This document shows positions 35,764 through 44,592 of a stretch of 64,000 nucleotides of DNA, in pieces. Positions within the stretch are counted from its first letter, which is position 1; every line of letters starts with the position of its first letter. Source of the stretch: Bog-532 sp963775825 (GTDB taxonomy: Bacteria; Actinomycetota; Actinomycetes; Streptosporangiales; Streptosporangiaceae); contig CAVZKY010000068.1 of assembly GCA_963775825.1 (NCBI GenBank), forward strand, positions 62,001 through 126,000, given 5' to 3'. Below the pieces are notes generated by a model that made no database searches, was not told the DNA's origin, and was given only the letters and a program-made list of their open reading frames with translations. A program made the translations under genes and the position numbers.

Positions 35764-36987
35764 ATGACGACGATAGTCGTGACCGGCGGCGGGGTGATCG
35801 GCCTCAGCATCGCCTGGCGGGCCGCGCAGCGCGGGTTCAGCGTGACCCTGGCCGATCCGTCGCCCGGCCAGGGGGCCAGCTACGCCGCCGCCGGGATGCT
35901 CACCCCCGTCTCCGAAGCCGCCTATGCGGAGAAGGAACTGTTCGCGCTGGGCGCAGCGTCGCTGGGGCGTTACCCCGCCTTCGCGGCGGAGCTGGCGGCG
36001 GCCAGCGGCAAGCCGGCCAGCTTCCGGACGGCCGGCACCCTGCAGATCGGTTATGACGCCGACGACATCGCCGTGATCGACCAACTGCACGCGCTGCAGG
36101 ACAGCCTCGGTGTCCCGGGCCAGCGGCTGACGGCGCGCGAATGCCGTCGCCTGGAGCCCATGCTCGACCCCTCGGTGCGGGGCGGCCTGCTGGCCGAGGC
36201 GGACGGCTCGGTCGATCCCCGGCAGCTGACCCGGGCCCTGCTGGCCGCCACGGAGCAGGCCGGAGTGCAACTGATCCGGCAGCCCGTCGAGGGCATCCTC
36301 ACCGGGCCGGGTGAGCGGTGGCCGGGTGACGGCGGGCCCGGTCACGGGCTGGGCACCGGGCCCCGGGCCGGTGCAGGCGGCGGGACGGACCAGCCTGGTA
36401 GCGAACGGGCCGGTGGGGTGCGTCTCGCCGACGGCTCGACGATCACCGCGGACTGGACGGTGCTCGCGGCTGGCTGGAACTCGGCGGCCATCGAGGGACT
36501 CCCGGCCGACTGCGTGCCGCCGGTACGGCCGGTCAAGGGACAGGTGGCCCGGCTGCGGGCCCCGGACGGGTTCCTGCGGCGGACGGTCCGCGGCATCGTG
36601 CGGGGCTCATCGGTGTACCTGGTGCCGCGGGACAACGGCGAGCTGGTGCTGGGGGCGACCCAGGAGGACCTCGGCCCGGACACCCGGGTGACCGCCGGCG
36701 GCCTGTGGGAGCTGCTGCGGGACGCGCGGGCGCTGGTACCTGGCATCACGGAGCTGGAATTCACCGAGGCGGTCGCGCGGCTGCGGCCGGGGACGCCGGA
36801 CAACGCCCCGGTGCTGGGCCCGTGCCGGATGGCGGGCCTGGTCCTGGCGACCGGCCACTTCCGTAACGGGGTCCTGCTCACCCCGGTAACCGCCGACATC
36901 ATCACCGGCTACCTGGAGACCGGGCAGATGCCGGAGATCGCGGCGCACTTCACCATCGACCGGTTCCTGGGAGGGCGGCCGGAATGA
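35764..36987 (+). CDS. thiO: Glycine oxidase ThiO
   Basis: This is a 407-residue FAD-dependent amine oxidase that makes dehydroglycine for the thiazole ring of thiamine in aerobes. The FAD motif is VVTGGGVIGLSIAWRAAQRG. It is followed by ASYAAAGMLTPVSEA, an HDLG-like SLGRYPAFAAEL stretch, RPVKGQVARLRAP and the C-terminal RPGTPDNAPVLGPC and ATGHFRNGVLLTPVTADII. A Gly-rich insertion occurs near residues 185-215. It is first in the riboswitch-controlled operon, and its stop overlaps the thiS start (ATGA). Confidence 0.95.
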   Translation: MTTIVVTGGGVIGLSIAWRAAQRGFSVTLADPSPGQGASYAAAGMLTPVSEAAYAEKELFALGAASLGRYPAFAAELAAASGKPASFRTAGTLQIGYDADDIAVIDQLHALQDSLGVPGQRLTARECRRLEPMLDPSVRGGLLAEADGSVDPRQLTRALLAATEQAGVQLIRQPVEGILTGPGERWPGDGGPGHGLGTGPRAGAGGGTDQPGSERAGGVRLADGSTITADWTVLAAGWNSAAIEGLPADCVPPVRPVKGQVARLRAPDGFLRRTVRGIVRGSSVYLVPRDNGELVLGATQEDLGPDTRVTAGGLWELLRDARALVPGITELEFTEAVARLRPGTPDNAPVLGPCRMAGLVLATGHFRNGVLLTPVTADIITGYLETGQMPEIAAHFTIDRFLGGRPE

Positions 36988-37184
36988 AGATCATCGTCAA
37001 CGGGAATCCGGCCGAGCTGCCCGACGGCGCGACGACCGCCGAGGCCGTCCAGCTGGTGACCAACGCCGTCCGCGGCATCGCCGTCGCAGTCAACGGGGCG
37101 GTGGTCCGGCGGGCCGCATGGGACTCCACCCCGCTGGCCGACGGCGACCAGGTCGAGGTGCTCACCGCGGTCCAGGGAGGCTGA
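36984..37184 (+). CDS. thiS: Sulfur carrier protein ThiS
   Basis: This 66-residue ubiquitin-fold protein starts MKIIVNGNPAELPDGATTAE and ends in the required Gly-Gly (VQGG). The terminal glycine is adenylated and thiocarboxylated to deliver sulfur to ThiG. It overlaps thiO by four bases and is three bases from thiG. No ThiF is present in the window. Confidence 0.96.
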   Translation: MKIIVNGNPAELPDGATTAEAVQLVTNAVRGIAVAVNGAVVRRAAWDSTPLADGDQVEVLTAVQGG

Positions 37185-37187
37185 TCG

Positions 37188-37962
37188 ATGGATCCGCTCG
37201 TCATCGCCGGCGAGAAATTCGGCTCGCGGCTCATCATGGGAACCGGCGGGGCACCGAGCCTGGACGTGCTGGACCGGGCCCTCGCGGCGTCCGGCACGGA
37301 GATGACCACCGTCGCCATGCGCCGGGTCGCGCCGGGGCCCGGGGCGTCGGTACTGAGCCTGCTGGCCAGGCGCGGCATCCGCATGCTGCCCAATACCGCG
37401 GGGTGCCACACGGCCGCCGATGCGGTGCGCACCGCCGAACTGGCCCGGGAAGCACTCGGCACGAGCTGGGTGAAACTCGAGGTGATCGCGGACGAGCGCA
37501 CGCTCCTGCCGGACCCCGTGGAGCTGCTGGACGCTGCCGATCTGCTCATCGCGTCGCGGGTTCACCGTGCTGCCCTATACCAACGACGACCCCGTGCTGG
37601 CCCGGCGGCTGGAGCAGGCCGGCTGCGCGGCGGTCATGCCGCTCGGTGCGCCGATCGGCTCGGGGCTGGGCGTCAGGAACCCGCACAACATTGAGCTCAT
37701 CGTGGCGGAGGCGGGCGTGCCCGTGATCCTCGACGCCGGCATCGGCACCGCGAGTGACGCGGCGATCGCGATGGAGCTGGGCTGCGACGCCGTGCTGCTG
37801 GCCACCTCGGTGACCCGGGCCCGCGATCCGGAGCTGATGGCCGAGGCGATGCGGCACGCCATCATCGCCGGACGGTCGGCCCGGCTGGCTGGACGGGTCC
37901 CGCCGCGGCGCTACGCCAGCGCCTCATCACCGCCAGCGACCGGCGGGCCGCAAAGCAAGTAA
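37188..37962 (+). CDS. thiG: Thiazole synthase ThiG (apparent frameshift near 37556)
   Basis: ThiG builds the thiazole phosphate from DXP, dehydroglycine and ThiS-thiocarboxylate. The first frame gives VIAGEKFGSRLIMGTGG, LPNTAGCHTAADAV and the Schiff-base Lys96 in SWVKLEVI. It then runs off after DAADLLIAS near 37556. The second frame continues GFTVLPYTNDDPVLARRLE, then CAAVMPLGAPIGSGLG, PVILDAGIGTASDAAIAMELG and ATSVTRARDP, with the stop at 37962. Corrected length, 257 aa, is normal. One extra base (or two lost) in a GCGTCGCGGG stretch is enough. It is probably an assembly indel. Confidence 0.9.
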
Positions 37963-38003
37963 TCGAGCCCGGTGCGCCTGACCTGCTCGTACAATTGGGC
38001 CCG

Positions 38004-39896
38004 ATGGACACTACCCTCGCAGATCCGCTGGTCGGACGGTTGCTGGACCGCCGCTACCAGGTGGAGGCGCTGGTTGCAACGGGCGGCATGGCCACGGTGT
38101 ACCGCGCCGTGGACACTCGCCTCGACCGGCGGGTGGCGCTCAAGGTCATGCACGCGGACCTGGCGCGGGACGAAGATTTCGTCAACCGGTTCATCGGCGA
38201 GGCCAAGTCCGTGGCGCGGCTCTCGCATCCGAACGTGGTCTCCGTTTACGACCAGGGCCGCGACGGGCCCTACCTGTACCTGGCCATGGAGTACCTGCCC
38301 GGCCGGACCCTGCGGGACCTGCTCGACGAGCGTGGCTGGTTCCCGCCGCGCGAGGCGCTGTCCATCATGGTGCCGCTGCTGTCCGGGCTGGCCGCCGCGC
38401 ACAGGGCCGGGATCGTGCACCGGGACGTCAAGCCGGAGAACGTGCTCATAGCCCCGGACGGCCACCTGAAGGTAGTGGACTTCGGCCTGGCCCGGGCCCT
38501 CAGCGTCAGTCCCCAGACGCGGACCGGGGTGATCATCGGGACCGTGGCCTACCTGGCCCCGGAACAGGTCAGGGGCATCGGCGGGGACGTCCGTACGGAT
38601 GTCTACGCCGCGGGCATCGTCCTGTTCGAGCTGCTTACCGGGACCAAGCCGCACACTGGCGACAGCCCGCTGTCGGTGGCCTACAAGCACGTCAACGAGG
38701 CCGTCCCGGCGCCGTCCCAGCTGGTGCCGGACATCCCGCCCGAGGTCGACCGGCTCGTCGCCCAGGCCACCAGCCGCGATCCGCACGGCAGGCCGGCGGA
38801 TGCCGGGCAGTTCCTCCGGCAGGTCAACGACGTCATGCACTGGCTGCCGGGACCCGCAGGGTGGACCGCCCCGGCGGCGGCCTGGCCCGGAGCCGGCTCC
38901 TTCGCCACGGCCGGGTACCGTGCCGGTAGCCAGACTCAGGTGCTCGACGACGGCCGGACGATCATCGCGGCGCATGACGGCCTGGGCGGCGACAACGGCG
39001 CGCCGGACGACGACGGCACCGGCGGCTACCGGCGTAAGCGGTGGATCGGCCTTCTGGCGGTCGCGGTGCTCGTCTTCGCCGTGGCCGGGACGGCCGGCTG
39101 GTGGTTCACCCTGGGGCGGTACACAAGCGTCCCCGCGGTCGCGGGCATGACGGAAAGCGCCGCGGTCAACACGCTGCGGGCCGACGGCTTCGCGGTGCGG
39201 ATGGGTACCGCCGTAGCGGACAATAACGCCAAGGCCGGGACGGTCGCCCGCACCGTGCCCGCCGCGGGCGGCCGGATCGGCAAGGGGGCGGCCATCACCC
39301 TGATCCCATCCGCCGGCCCGCGGATGATCAAGGTGCCCAACGTGGCCGGTCAGCAGCTCAGCAATGCTGAGCGGGCGCTGCGCACCATGGGCCTGACGCC
39401 CGGGGGGGTGCATAAGGAACCGTCATCCTCTGTTGATGACGGGATCGTGATCAGCACCAGCCCCGCCGCCGGGCTGTCCCAGCCGCAGACCACGCCGGTG
39501 GACATCAACGTCAGCGAAGGGCCCCCGCTGCCCAACTTCGTCGGCCAGGACCAGCAGAGCATTCGGCAGTGGGCGGCGCAGAACGGCATCACGCTCAACG
39601 TCCAGCAGGACAGCAGCGGCTCGCAGCCGCAGGGCATCATCACCCGGCAATCCCCGGCCGCGGGCACGCCGATCAGCGACAACGAGACGGTGACCATCGG
39701 CGTGTCGTCCGGCCCGCCCGTGGTCGGCATTCCCGACGTGGACGGCATGGGCATCGGGCAGGCCAAGCAGACCCTGGCCAAGCTCGGCTTCAACGTGACG
39801 GTGGACAGGTTCGGGCCGTTCAACAAGGTCTTCGACTACAGCCCCACGCAGCAGGCGCCCAAGGGCAGCACGATCACGATCTACGCCGGCTTCTGA
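38004..39896 (+). CDS. PASTA-domain serine/threonine protein kinase
   Basis: This is a 630-residue PknB-type receptor kinase. ATG 38004 is chosen (TTG 37995 is possible). The kinase domain spans about 18-280: the Gly loop VATGGMATVYRA, catalytic Lys47 in VALKVM, HRDVKPEN with Asp141, DFG at 159-161 and GTVAYLAPEQ. A juxtamembrane linker is followed by one helix (GLLAVAVLVFAVAGTAGWWF). Four extracellular PASTA repeats of about 65 residues follow, starting near YTSVPAVAGMTESAA, MIKVPNVAGQQLSNA, PLPNFVGQDQQSI and VVGIPDVDGMGIGQA. PASTA repeats sense muropeptides or lipid II, which implies control of growth and cell-wall synthesis. It stands alone after thiG. Confidence 0.95.
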   Translation: MDTTLADPLVGRLLDRRYQVEALVATGGMATVYRAVDTRLDRRVALKVMHADLARDEDFVNRFIGEAKSVARLSHPNVVSVYDQGRDGPYLYLAMEYLPGRTLRDLLDERGWFPPREALSIMVPLLSGLAAAHRAGIVHRDVKPENVLIAPDGHLKVVDFGLARALSVSPQTRTGVIIGTVAYLAPEQVRGIGGDVRTDVYAAGIVLFELLTGTKPHTGDSPLSVAYKHVNEAVPAPSQLVPDIPPEVDRLVAQATSRDPHGRPADAGQFLRQVNDVMHWLPGPAGWTAPAAAWPGAGSFATAGYRAGSQTQVLDDGRTIIAAHDGLGGDNGAPDDDGTGGYRRKRWIGLLAVAVLVFAVAGTAGWWFTLGRYTSVPAVAGMTESAAVNTLRADGFAVRMGTAVADNNAKAGTVARTVPAAGGRIGKGAAITLIPSAGPRMIKVPNVAGQQLSNAERALRTMGLTPGGVHKEPSSSVDDGIVISTSPAAGLSQPQTTPVDINVSEGPPLPNFVGQDQQSIRQWAAQNGITLNVQQDSSGSQPQGIITRQSPAAGTPISDNETVTIGVSSGPPVVGIPDVDGMGIGQAKQTLAKLGFNVTVDRFGPFNKVFDYSPTQQAPKGSTITIYAGF

Positions 39897-39965
39897 GCAG
39901 GGCTGCTGAGCACGCCCAGGCCCTGGTTGGCGAATCCGCCGCCGTGATCGGGCCCGCGGCGCCGG

Positions 39966-41030
39966 TCAGCCGAAGAAGACTTCGGCCTCCGCGTACCGCT
40001 CCGGGGGCACGGTCTTCAGCTCGCTGGTCGCTTCGCTGAGCGGAACCCGGATGATGTCGGTGGCCCGGAGCGCCACCATGTTGCCGAACGCACCGTCGTG
40101 CACCGCCTCGATCGCGTGCACCCCGAACCGGGTGGCCAGGACCCGGTCGAACGCGGTCGGGGTGCCGCCGCGCTGGATGTGCCCGAGCACCGCGCAACGG
40201 GCTTCCTTGCCGGCCCGCTTCTCGATCTCCTCCGCCAGCATCTGGCCGACACCGCGGCCGGCCAGCCGCACGTGCCCGAAAGCGTCGACGCCCTCCCCGG
40301 GGGCCTGAATGTCCTCATCTTCCGCGTACGCACCCTCGGCCACCACCACGATCGGGGCGTACCTGGTCTGGAAGCGGTGCTCGACGTACTCGCAGACCCT
40401 CTTGATCTCGAAGGGCTTCTCCGGGATGAGGATGACGTTGGCACCACTGGCCATCCCGGCGTGCAATGCGATCCAGCCCGCGTGCCGGCCCATCACCTCC
40501 ACTATCAGCGCGCGGTGGTGGCTCTCCGCCGTGGTGTGCAGCCGGTCGATCGCTTCCATCGCGATGTTCACCGCGGTGTCGAAGCCGAACGTGTAGTCGG
40601 TAGCGGCCAGGTCATTGTCAATCGTCTTGGGCACGCCCACAACGTTGACGCCCTCGGCGTGCAGCCGCGTCGCCACGCCCAGCGTGTCCTCGCCGCCGAT
40701 CGCGACCAGCGCGTCCACCCCCAGACCGGCCAGGTTGTCGTTAATCCGGTCCGCCCCCGAGCGAATCCGGTCCGCCCCCGAGCGCTCACCGCCCCGCTCC
40801 GCGAAGGGGTTGGTCCGCGACGTGCCGAGGATCGTCCCGCCCCGGGGCAGGATGCCGCGGACCGCCTGTACGTCCAGGGGCACGGTGTCGCCCTCCAGCG
40901 GCCCCCGCCAGCCATCGCGGAAACCAACGAACTCATATCCGTACTCCTGCACGCCCTTGCGGACCACGGCACGGATCACAGCATTCAGGCCGGGGCAGTC
41001 GCCGCCACCGGTGAGGACTCCCACTCTCAT
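39966..41030 (-). CDS. pfkA: 6-phosphofructokinase PfkA
   Basis: This is a 354-residue glycolytic kinase starting at ATG 41030 (MRVGVLTGGGDCPGLNAVIR). The open frame continues upstream into the acyltransferase region but without homology. The key pieces are TSRTNPF, VAIGGEDTLGVA, the catalytic PKTIDNDLAATDYTFGFDTA, MGRHAGWIALHAG and GHIQRGGTPTAFDRVLATRFG. GGED resembles the ATP-using actinobacterial type, but donor choice cannot be settled by eye. A perfect 21-bp tandem duplication (40743-40784) adds seven residues, RSGADRI, just before the NDNLAGLGVDAL helix. Confidence 0.95.
   Translation of the reverse strand: MRVGVLTGGGDCPGLNAVIRAVVRKGVQEYGYEFVGFRDGWRGPLEGDTVPLDVQAVRGILPRGGTILGTSRTNPFAERGGERSGADRIRSGADRINDNLAGLGVDALVAIGGEDTLGVATRLHAEGVNVVGVPKTIDNDLAATDYTFGFDTAVNIAMEAIDRLHTTAESHHRALIVEVMGRHAGWIALHAGMASGANVILIPEKPFEIKRVCEYVEHRFQTRYAPIVVVAEGAYAEDEDIQAPGEGVDAFGHVRLAGRGVGQMLAEEIEKRAGKEARCAVLGHIQRGGTPTAFDRVLATRFGVHAIEAVHDGAFGNMVALRATDIIRVPLSEATSELKTVPPERYAEAEVFFG
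40743..40784. repeat. Perfect 21-bp tandem duplication inside pfkA
   Basis: Bases 40743-40763 are repeated exactly at 40764-40784, giving RSGADRIRSGADRI in the protein. The frame is kept. It lies on the surface loop after GTSRTNPF in the family fold, so it may be tolerated. Confidence 0.95.
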
Positions 41031-41068
41031 TGGGCAACCATAGCCGTGCGGGACCGCGCGGATGACGG

Positions 41069-41911
41069 TTACGACCCGGTTTCCGGCGGCGCTGCGGGGG
41101 TGGCCGGCGGCGGTATCTGCGGCGGGGTGATTCCCGCATCCGGCGCCGCTGCGGGCGTGGCCGGCGGCGGTGTCTGCGGCGGTGCGATTCCCCCATCCGG
41201 CGGCGGCCCGCCGGGCCCGGAACGGTGCGCGTCGAAGGCCAGCTTCTCCTTGGCCTGCTGGGCGTACATGTCCACGTACTCCTGCCCGGAGAGCTTGTTG
41301 ATAGCGCGCATCACCTCGTCGGTGACCTCCCGCAGGACACGGCGGTCCGTCGCCCGCCCGTAGAAACGGGAGAAGTCCAGCGGCGCGCCGAACCGCACGC
41401 CCGGCCGGATCCCGAAGTTCGGCCTGGCCTGGCCGGACGGCATGAACTCGAAGGTGTGCACCATCGCGGTCGGGATCACCGGCACCTGCGCCTCCAGGGC
41501 CAGCCGGGCGATACCGGTCTTGCCGCGGTACAGCCGGCCGTCCGGGCTGCGGGTGCCCTCCGGGTAGATACCGAGCAGCTTGCCCTCGGCGAGCACCCGC
41601 AGGCCGGTCTGGATCGCCTGTTCGCTGGCCGCCCCGCCGCCCCGGTCGACCGGGATCTGGCCGAGGGCGCTGAAGAAGGCCTTGCTGATCAGGCCCTTCA
41701 GCCCACGTCCGGTGAAGTACTCGGCCTTGGCCAGGAAGATCACTTGCCGGCGCAGCGGGAGCGGGCCGAAGAAATGATCCGAGAACGACAGGTGGTTGCT
41801 GGCGATGATCGCCGGGCCCTGTCGCGGTACGTTCCGCGCGCCCTCCGCCCAGGGACGAAAGACGATCTTTAGTGTCACCCCGAGGGTGAGCTGCGCCAGT
41901 TTGTAGTACAC
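41069..41911 (-). CDS. 1-acyl-sn-glycerol-3-phosphate acyltransferase (PlsC family)
   Basis: This protein of about 280 residues is predicted to acylate lysophosphatidic acid at the membrane. GTG 41911 is preferred (TTG 41917 possible), though neither has a clear ribosome binding site. The family blocks are ASNHLSFSDHFF (HX4D, catalytic His/Asp), the FLAKAEYF region, GIYPEGTRSPDGRLYRGKTGIARLAL (block III) and VPVIPTAMV (block IV). The C-terminus is a Pro/Ala tail made of two 19-residue repeats encoded by a 57-bp tandem duplication at 41082-41195. It lies just upstream of pfkA on the same strand. Confidence 0.92.
   Translation of the reverse strand: MYYKLAQLTLGVTLKIVFRPWAEGARNVPRQGPAIIASNHLSFSDHFFGPLPLRRQVIFLAKAEYFTGRGLKGLISKAFFSALGQIPVDRGGGAASEQAIQTGLRVLAEGKLLGIYPEGTRSPDGRLYRGKTGIARLALEAQVPVIPTAMVHTFEFMPSGQARPNFGIRPGVRFGAPLDFSRFYGRATDRRVLREVTDEVMRAINKLSGQEYVDMYAQQAKEKLAFDAHRSGPGGPPPDGGIAPPQTPPPATPAAAPDAGITPPQIPPPATPAAPPETGS
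41082..41195. repeat. Two-copy 57-bp repeat at 3' end of the acyltransferase gene
   Basis: Units 41082-41138 and 41139-41195 are imperfect copies (for example CCGGCGGCGCTGCGGGGG against CCGGCGCCGCTGCGGGCG). They encode GI(A/T)PPQ(T/I)PPPATPAA(A/P)P-type repeats. It is a low-complexity tail beyond the catalytic domain. Confidence 0.85.
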
Positions 41912-42029
41912 GTCCAAATATTCGCACGTTCGGCGGTGTTTTTACCGCCACGTTGGGTGCGATCTGCTCGCCCGCGTGCGACGATGCCTAGCATCGGGCG
42001 GTTGACCACGGGGGAGGGAGCGGCGATTC

Positions 42030-42821
42030 ATGGTTGATCTGTTGCCAGGCGCGCAGCCGTTTTCCCGCACGGGTGGCGCCGTCGGCGCGCTGTTGTGCCA
42101 TGGCTTCACCGGAAGCCCGCAATCGCTGCGGTCCTGGGCCGAGTATCTGGCCGACCGGGGGCTGGCCGTCTCGGTGCCCCTATTCCCCGGCCACGGGACC
42201 AGCTGGCAGGACATGGCGCGGACCAGCTCGGCGGACTGGTACGCGGCGGCCGAGGTCGCCCTGGCCGAGCTGCGCGCGCAGTGCCAGGAAGTGTTCGTGA
42301 TGGGACTGTCGCTGGGCGGCTGCCTCGCCCTCCGGCTGGCCGAATGCCACCGGGCCGACGTCAGCGGGCTCGTCCTGGTCAACCCTTCGCTGGCCCCGGA
42401 TACCAAGCTCTTCCTGCTGTCCCCGGTGCTGAAGTACCTGGTGCCGTCGCTGCGCGGGGTCGGCAGTGACATCAAGAAGCCGGGTGCGGTGGAGCTGTCC
42501 TACGACCGGGTTCCGGTCCGGGCGGCTGCGTCCCTGCCGGATATCTGGCAGCAGACCTCCCGCGACCTGGCCCGCGTCACCCAGCCCGTGCTGGTCTACC
42601 GGAGCAGCGTGGACCACGTGGTCGGGCCCGCCAGCATGAAGGTCCTGGAAGCAGGCCTGGCCCCAGCGTTGCTGACCCTCCGCACCTGCAGCGACAGCTA
42701 TCACGTTGCAACGATGGACAATGACGCGCAGGCTATTTTTACCGGAAGCCTGCAGTTTGTCCGGGACCACTGCCGGGATGCGGCCTGGTTTGCCGGCGGG
42801 ACCGTGCCGGAGACGACGTAG
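42030..42821 (+). CDS. Alpha/beta hydrolase, carboxylesterase/monoacylglycerol lipase-like
   Basis: This 263-residue hydrolase has the oxyanion segment LLCHGFTGSPQSLRSWAEYL, the FPGHGTSWQDM loop and the nucleophile Ser94 in VMGLSLGGCLA. An Asp follows in YRSSVDHVVGP and the His in DSYHVATMDND. The overall pattern matches Est30-type thermophilic carboxylesterases and their Streptomyces relatives next to pfkA and glkA. The physiological substrate is unknown, probably short-chain esters or monoacylglycerols. It is transcribed with the next gene (26 bases apart). Confidence 0.9.
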   Translation: MVDLLPGAQPFSRTGGAVGALLCHGFTGSPQSLRSWAEYLADRGLAVSVPLFPGHGTSWQDMARTSSADWYAAAEVALAELRAQCQEVFVMGLSLGGCLALRLAECHRADVSGLVLVNPSLAPDTKLFLLSPVLKYLVPSLRGVGSDIKKPGAVELSYDRVPVRAAASLPDIWQQTSRDLARVTQPVLVYRSSVDHVVGPASMKVLEAGLAPALLTLRTCSDSYHVATMDNDAQAIFTGSLQFVRDHCRDAAWFAGGTVPETT

Positions 42822-42847
42822 CTGGGGAGGGAGGTGCGAGACAAAGC

Positions 42848-43609
42848 GTGACCAGCGGCGACAATGACGAAGAACAAGCGGCCTGGCTCGACCTGATCGC
42901 GAACTACGACGCACCCGTGGACGTCGGCGGCGGACCATGGCCCGAGCGCGAGAACCTCACCAAGCAGGACAACGCGCCCATTCCTGGCGCCTCTCAAGTC
43001 ACAAGATCCCCCCAGGCCCCGGAATCCCCGCAGACCACTGGTCCGCTGCCCGGCATCCGGCCCCCGGCCCCGGCCGACCCGCTGTCCGGCCCGGACCAAC
43101 TCGACGCGCCCAGCAGTCTGGACGGCGGTATGCCGGGCCCTGGCGACCCGCGCGACGGCGGTCATTTCCGCGGTCCCGGCCGGCTCGGCGCCGCGGGCCC
43201 GATCGGCGGTGCCGACCCGTTCGGCGACCCCGGCCCGGTCGGCGACCAGGGCGATCTCGGTGAGCGCCGGGACGCCGGCGGCCCAGGGTCACCGCCCACC
43301 GTGCCGCACCCGGTGACGCCGCCGCCCGCCCGCGCTCCCGCACCGGGACCGGAATCCCAGCAGGAGCACTACTTCCCGCCGCCGCCTCCGCCACTGCCAA
43401 AGCTGGACCCACTGAGCAAGGGAGCCTGGGCCGCCCTGTTCGGTGGCCCCGCGTACCTGCTGATCGCGACGGCAGTGGGCTGGACGGTGCCGGCGGTGGC
43501 GGCGTTCTTCGCGATCGGGGCGTTCGTCGGCGGTTTCGCGATCCTCGTGCTGCGGATGGGCGACGACCCGCGGAACGGTTCCGGCCCCGACGACGGCGCG
43601 GTCGTCTAG
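42848..43609 (+). CDS. Proline-rich membrane protein, unknown function
   Basis: This is a 253-residue protein. It opens with the acidic segment MTSGDNDEEQAAWLDLIANYD, which is conserved in actinomycete relatives. About 140 residues of low-complexity Pro/Gly/Asp follow, then two membrane helices near the end (GGPAYLLIATAVGWTVPAVAAFFAIGAF, broken by a turn, and FVGGFAILVLRMG). The start GTG 42848 is 26 bases after the esterase stop, and the stop overlaps the convergent glucokinase stop region. In Streptomyces a similar small membrane gene lies at this position beside glkA. No function is known. Confidence 0.75.
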   Translation: MTSGDNDEEQAAWLDLIANYDAPVDVGGGPWPERENLTKQDNAPIPGASQVTRSPQAPESPQTTGPLPGIRPPAPADPLSGPDQLDAPSSLDGGMPGPGDPRDGGHFRGPGRLGAAGPIGGADPFGDPGPVGDQGDLGERRDAGGPGSPPTVPHPVTPPPARAPAPGPESQQEHYFPPPPPPLPKLDPLSKGAWAALFGGPAYLLIATAVGWTVPAVAAFFAIGAFVGGFAILVLRMGDDPRNGSGPDDGAVV

Positions 43610-44592
43610 CCGCCGGGTGTGGTGGCGTGCGACTGACCTACGGCGGCGGCGTGCCGGCGGGCCAGATCCGCGGCGCCCACCAGGCCGGCGTCAGGCCCCA
43701 GCTCGGCGAGCCTGACGTCGGCGAAATCGCGGTAGCCGCGGCCTGGCAGGGCGCGCTCGTAGGCCCAGCGCGCCGGGTCGACGAGCAGGCTGCCTGCTTC
43801 CGATACACCGCCGCCGATCACGAAACAGCCCGGGTCGATGATCGCGGCCAGGTCGGCCATGCCCTGCCCCAGCCAGCTGCCCACGATCTGGAAGCACCGA
43901 AGGGCGGCCGGATCACCTTCCCGGGCCGCCCGGGTGACCTGCGGGCCAGAGATGCCCTCGGGCGTCCCGGCACCGAGCTGCAGCAGCCGGATGGCCGCCT
44001 CCGGGCTGTTCCGCGCGAACTCGCGGGCCTCCGCCACCAGCGCGCTCCCGCTCGCGTACCGCTCCCAGCAGCCGCGGTTGCCGCAGCCGCAGAGCCGCCC
44101 GTCGGGCACGGCCCGGTAATGCCCCGGCTCGCCAGCGATGCCGAACGCGCCGCGGTACAGGTCGCCGTTGATCATGATGCTCGCCCCGATGCCGGTACCC
44201 ACCGCGATCAGGAACACGTCCCGGTAGCCTCGGGCCGCGCCGAACCGCGACTCGGCCCAGAGGCTGGCGTTCGCGTCGTTCTCGACGAACACGGGCAGCC
44301 CGACTTTTTGCTGCACCGATTCCCGCAGCGGCTCATCCCGCCAGGCGAGGTTGGGCGCGAACAGCACCGTGGAACGCGTCTTGTCGATGAACCCCGCCGC
44401 ACCGATCCCGACCGCCGCCACGTCGTGCCGGGACGCCAGCTCGGTCACCACCTCGGCGATGACCCGCTCCGTCTCCGGCGGGCTCGCTGCGGGCGTCGAG
44501 CGCTTCAGCTTCTCAACGATCTGGCCGTCGGGGGCGACGACACCGGCCGCGGCCTTGGTGCCACCGACATCAATGCCGATCGTCAGGCGCAC
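43606..44592 (-). CDS. ROK-family glucokinase
   Basis: This is a 328-residue sugar kinase. GTG 44592 is preferred because GGGAG lies nine bases upstream. ATG 44601 touches that site, and the longer reading to 44727 is antisense-like repeat sequence. Features: MRLTIGIDVGGTKAAAG (phosphate loop), VAAVGIGAAGFID, the ENDANASLWAESRFG catalytic Asp region, GTGIGASIMINGDLYRG, the ROK zinc motif CGCGNRGCWERYASG with an upstream His (GEPGHYRAV) and FVIGGGVSEAG. It corresponds in context to Streptomyces glkA, which mediates carbon catabolite control as well as glucose phosphorylation. Confidence 0.93.
   Translation of the reverse strand: MRLTIGIDVGGTKAAAGVVAPDGQIVEKLKRSTPAASPPETERVIAEVVTELASRHDVAAVGIGAAGFIDKTRSTVLFAPNLAWRDEPLRESVQQKVGLPVFVENDANASLWAESRFGAARGYRDVFLIAVGTGIGASIMINGDLYRGAFGIAGEPGHYRAVPDGRLCGCGNRGCWERYASGSALVAEAREFARNSPEAAIRLLQLGAGTPEGISGPQVTRAAREGDPAALRCFQIVGSWLGQGMADLAAIIDPGCFVIGGGVSEAGSLLVDPARWAYERALPGRGYRDFADVRLAELGPDAGLVGAADLARRHAAAVGQSHATTPGG

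Noticed and set aside
39966..41951. Single 661-codon frame spanning pfkA and the acyltransferase, read as a fusion
   Set aside because: Only the part from 41030 down resembles PFK; the upstream part is an out-of-frame reading of the acyltransferase gene.
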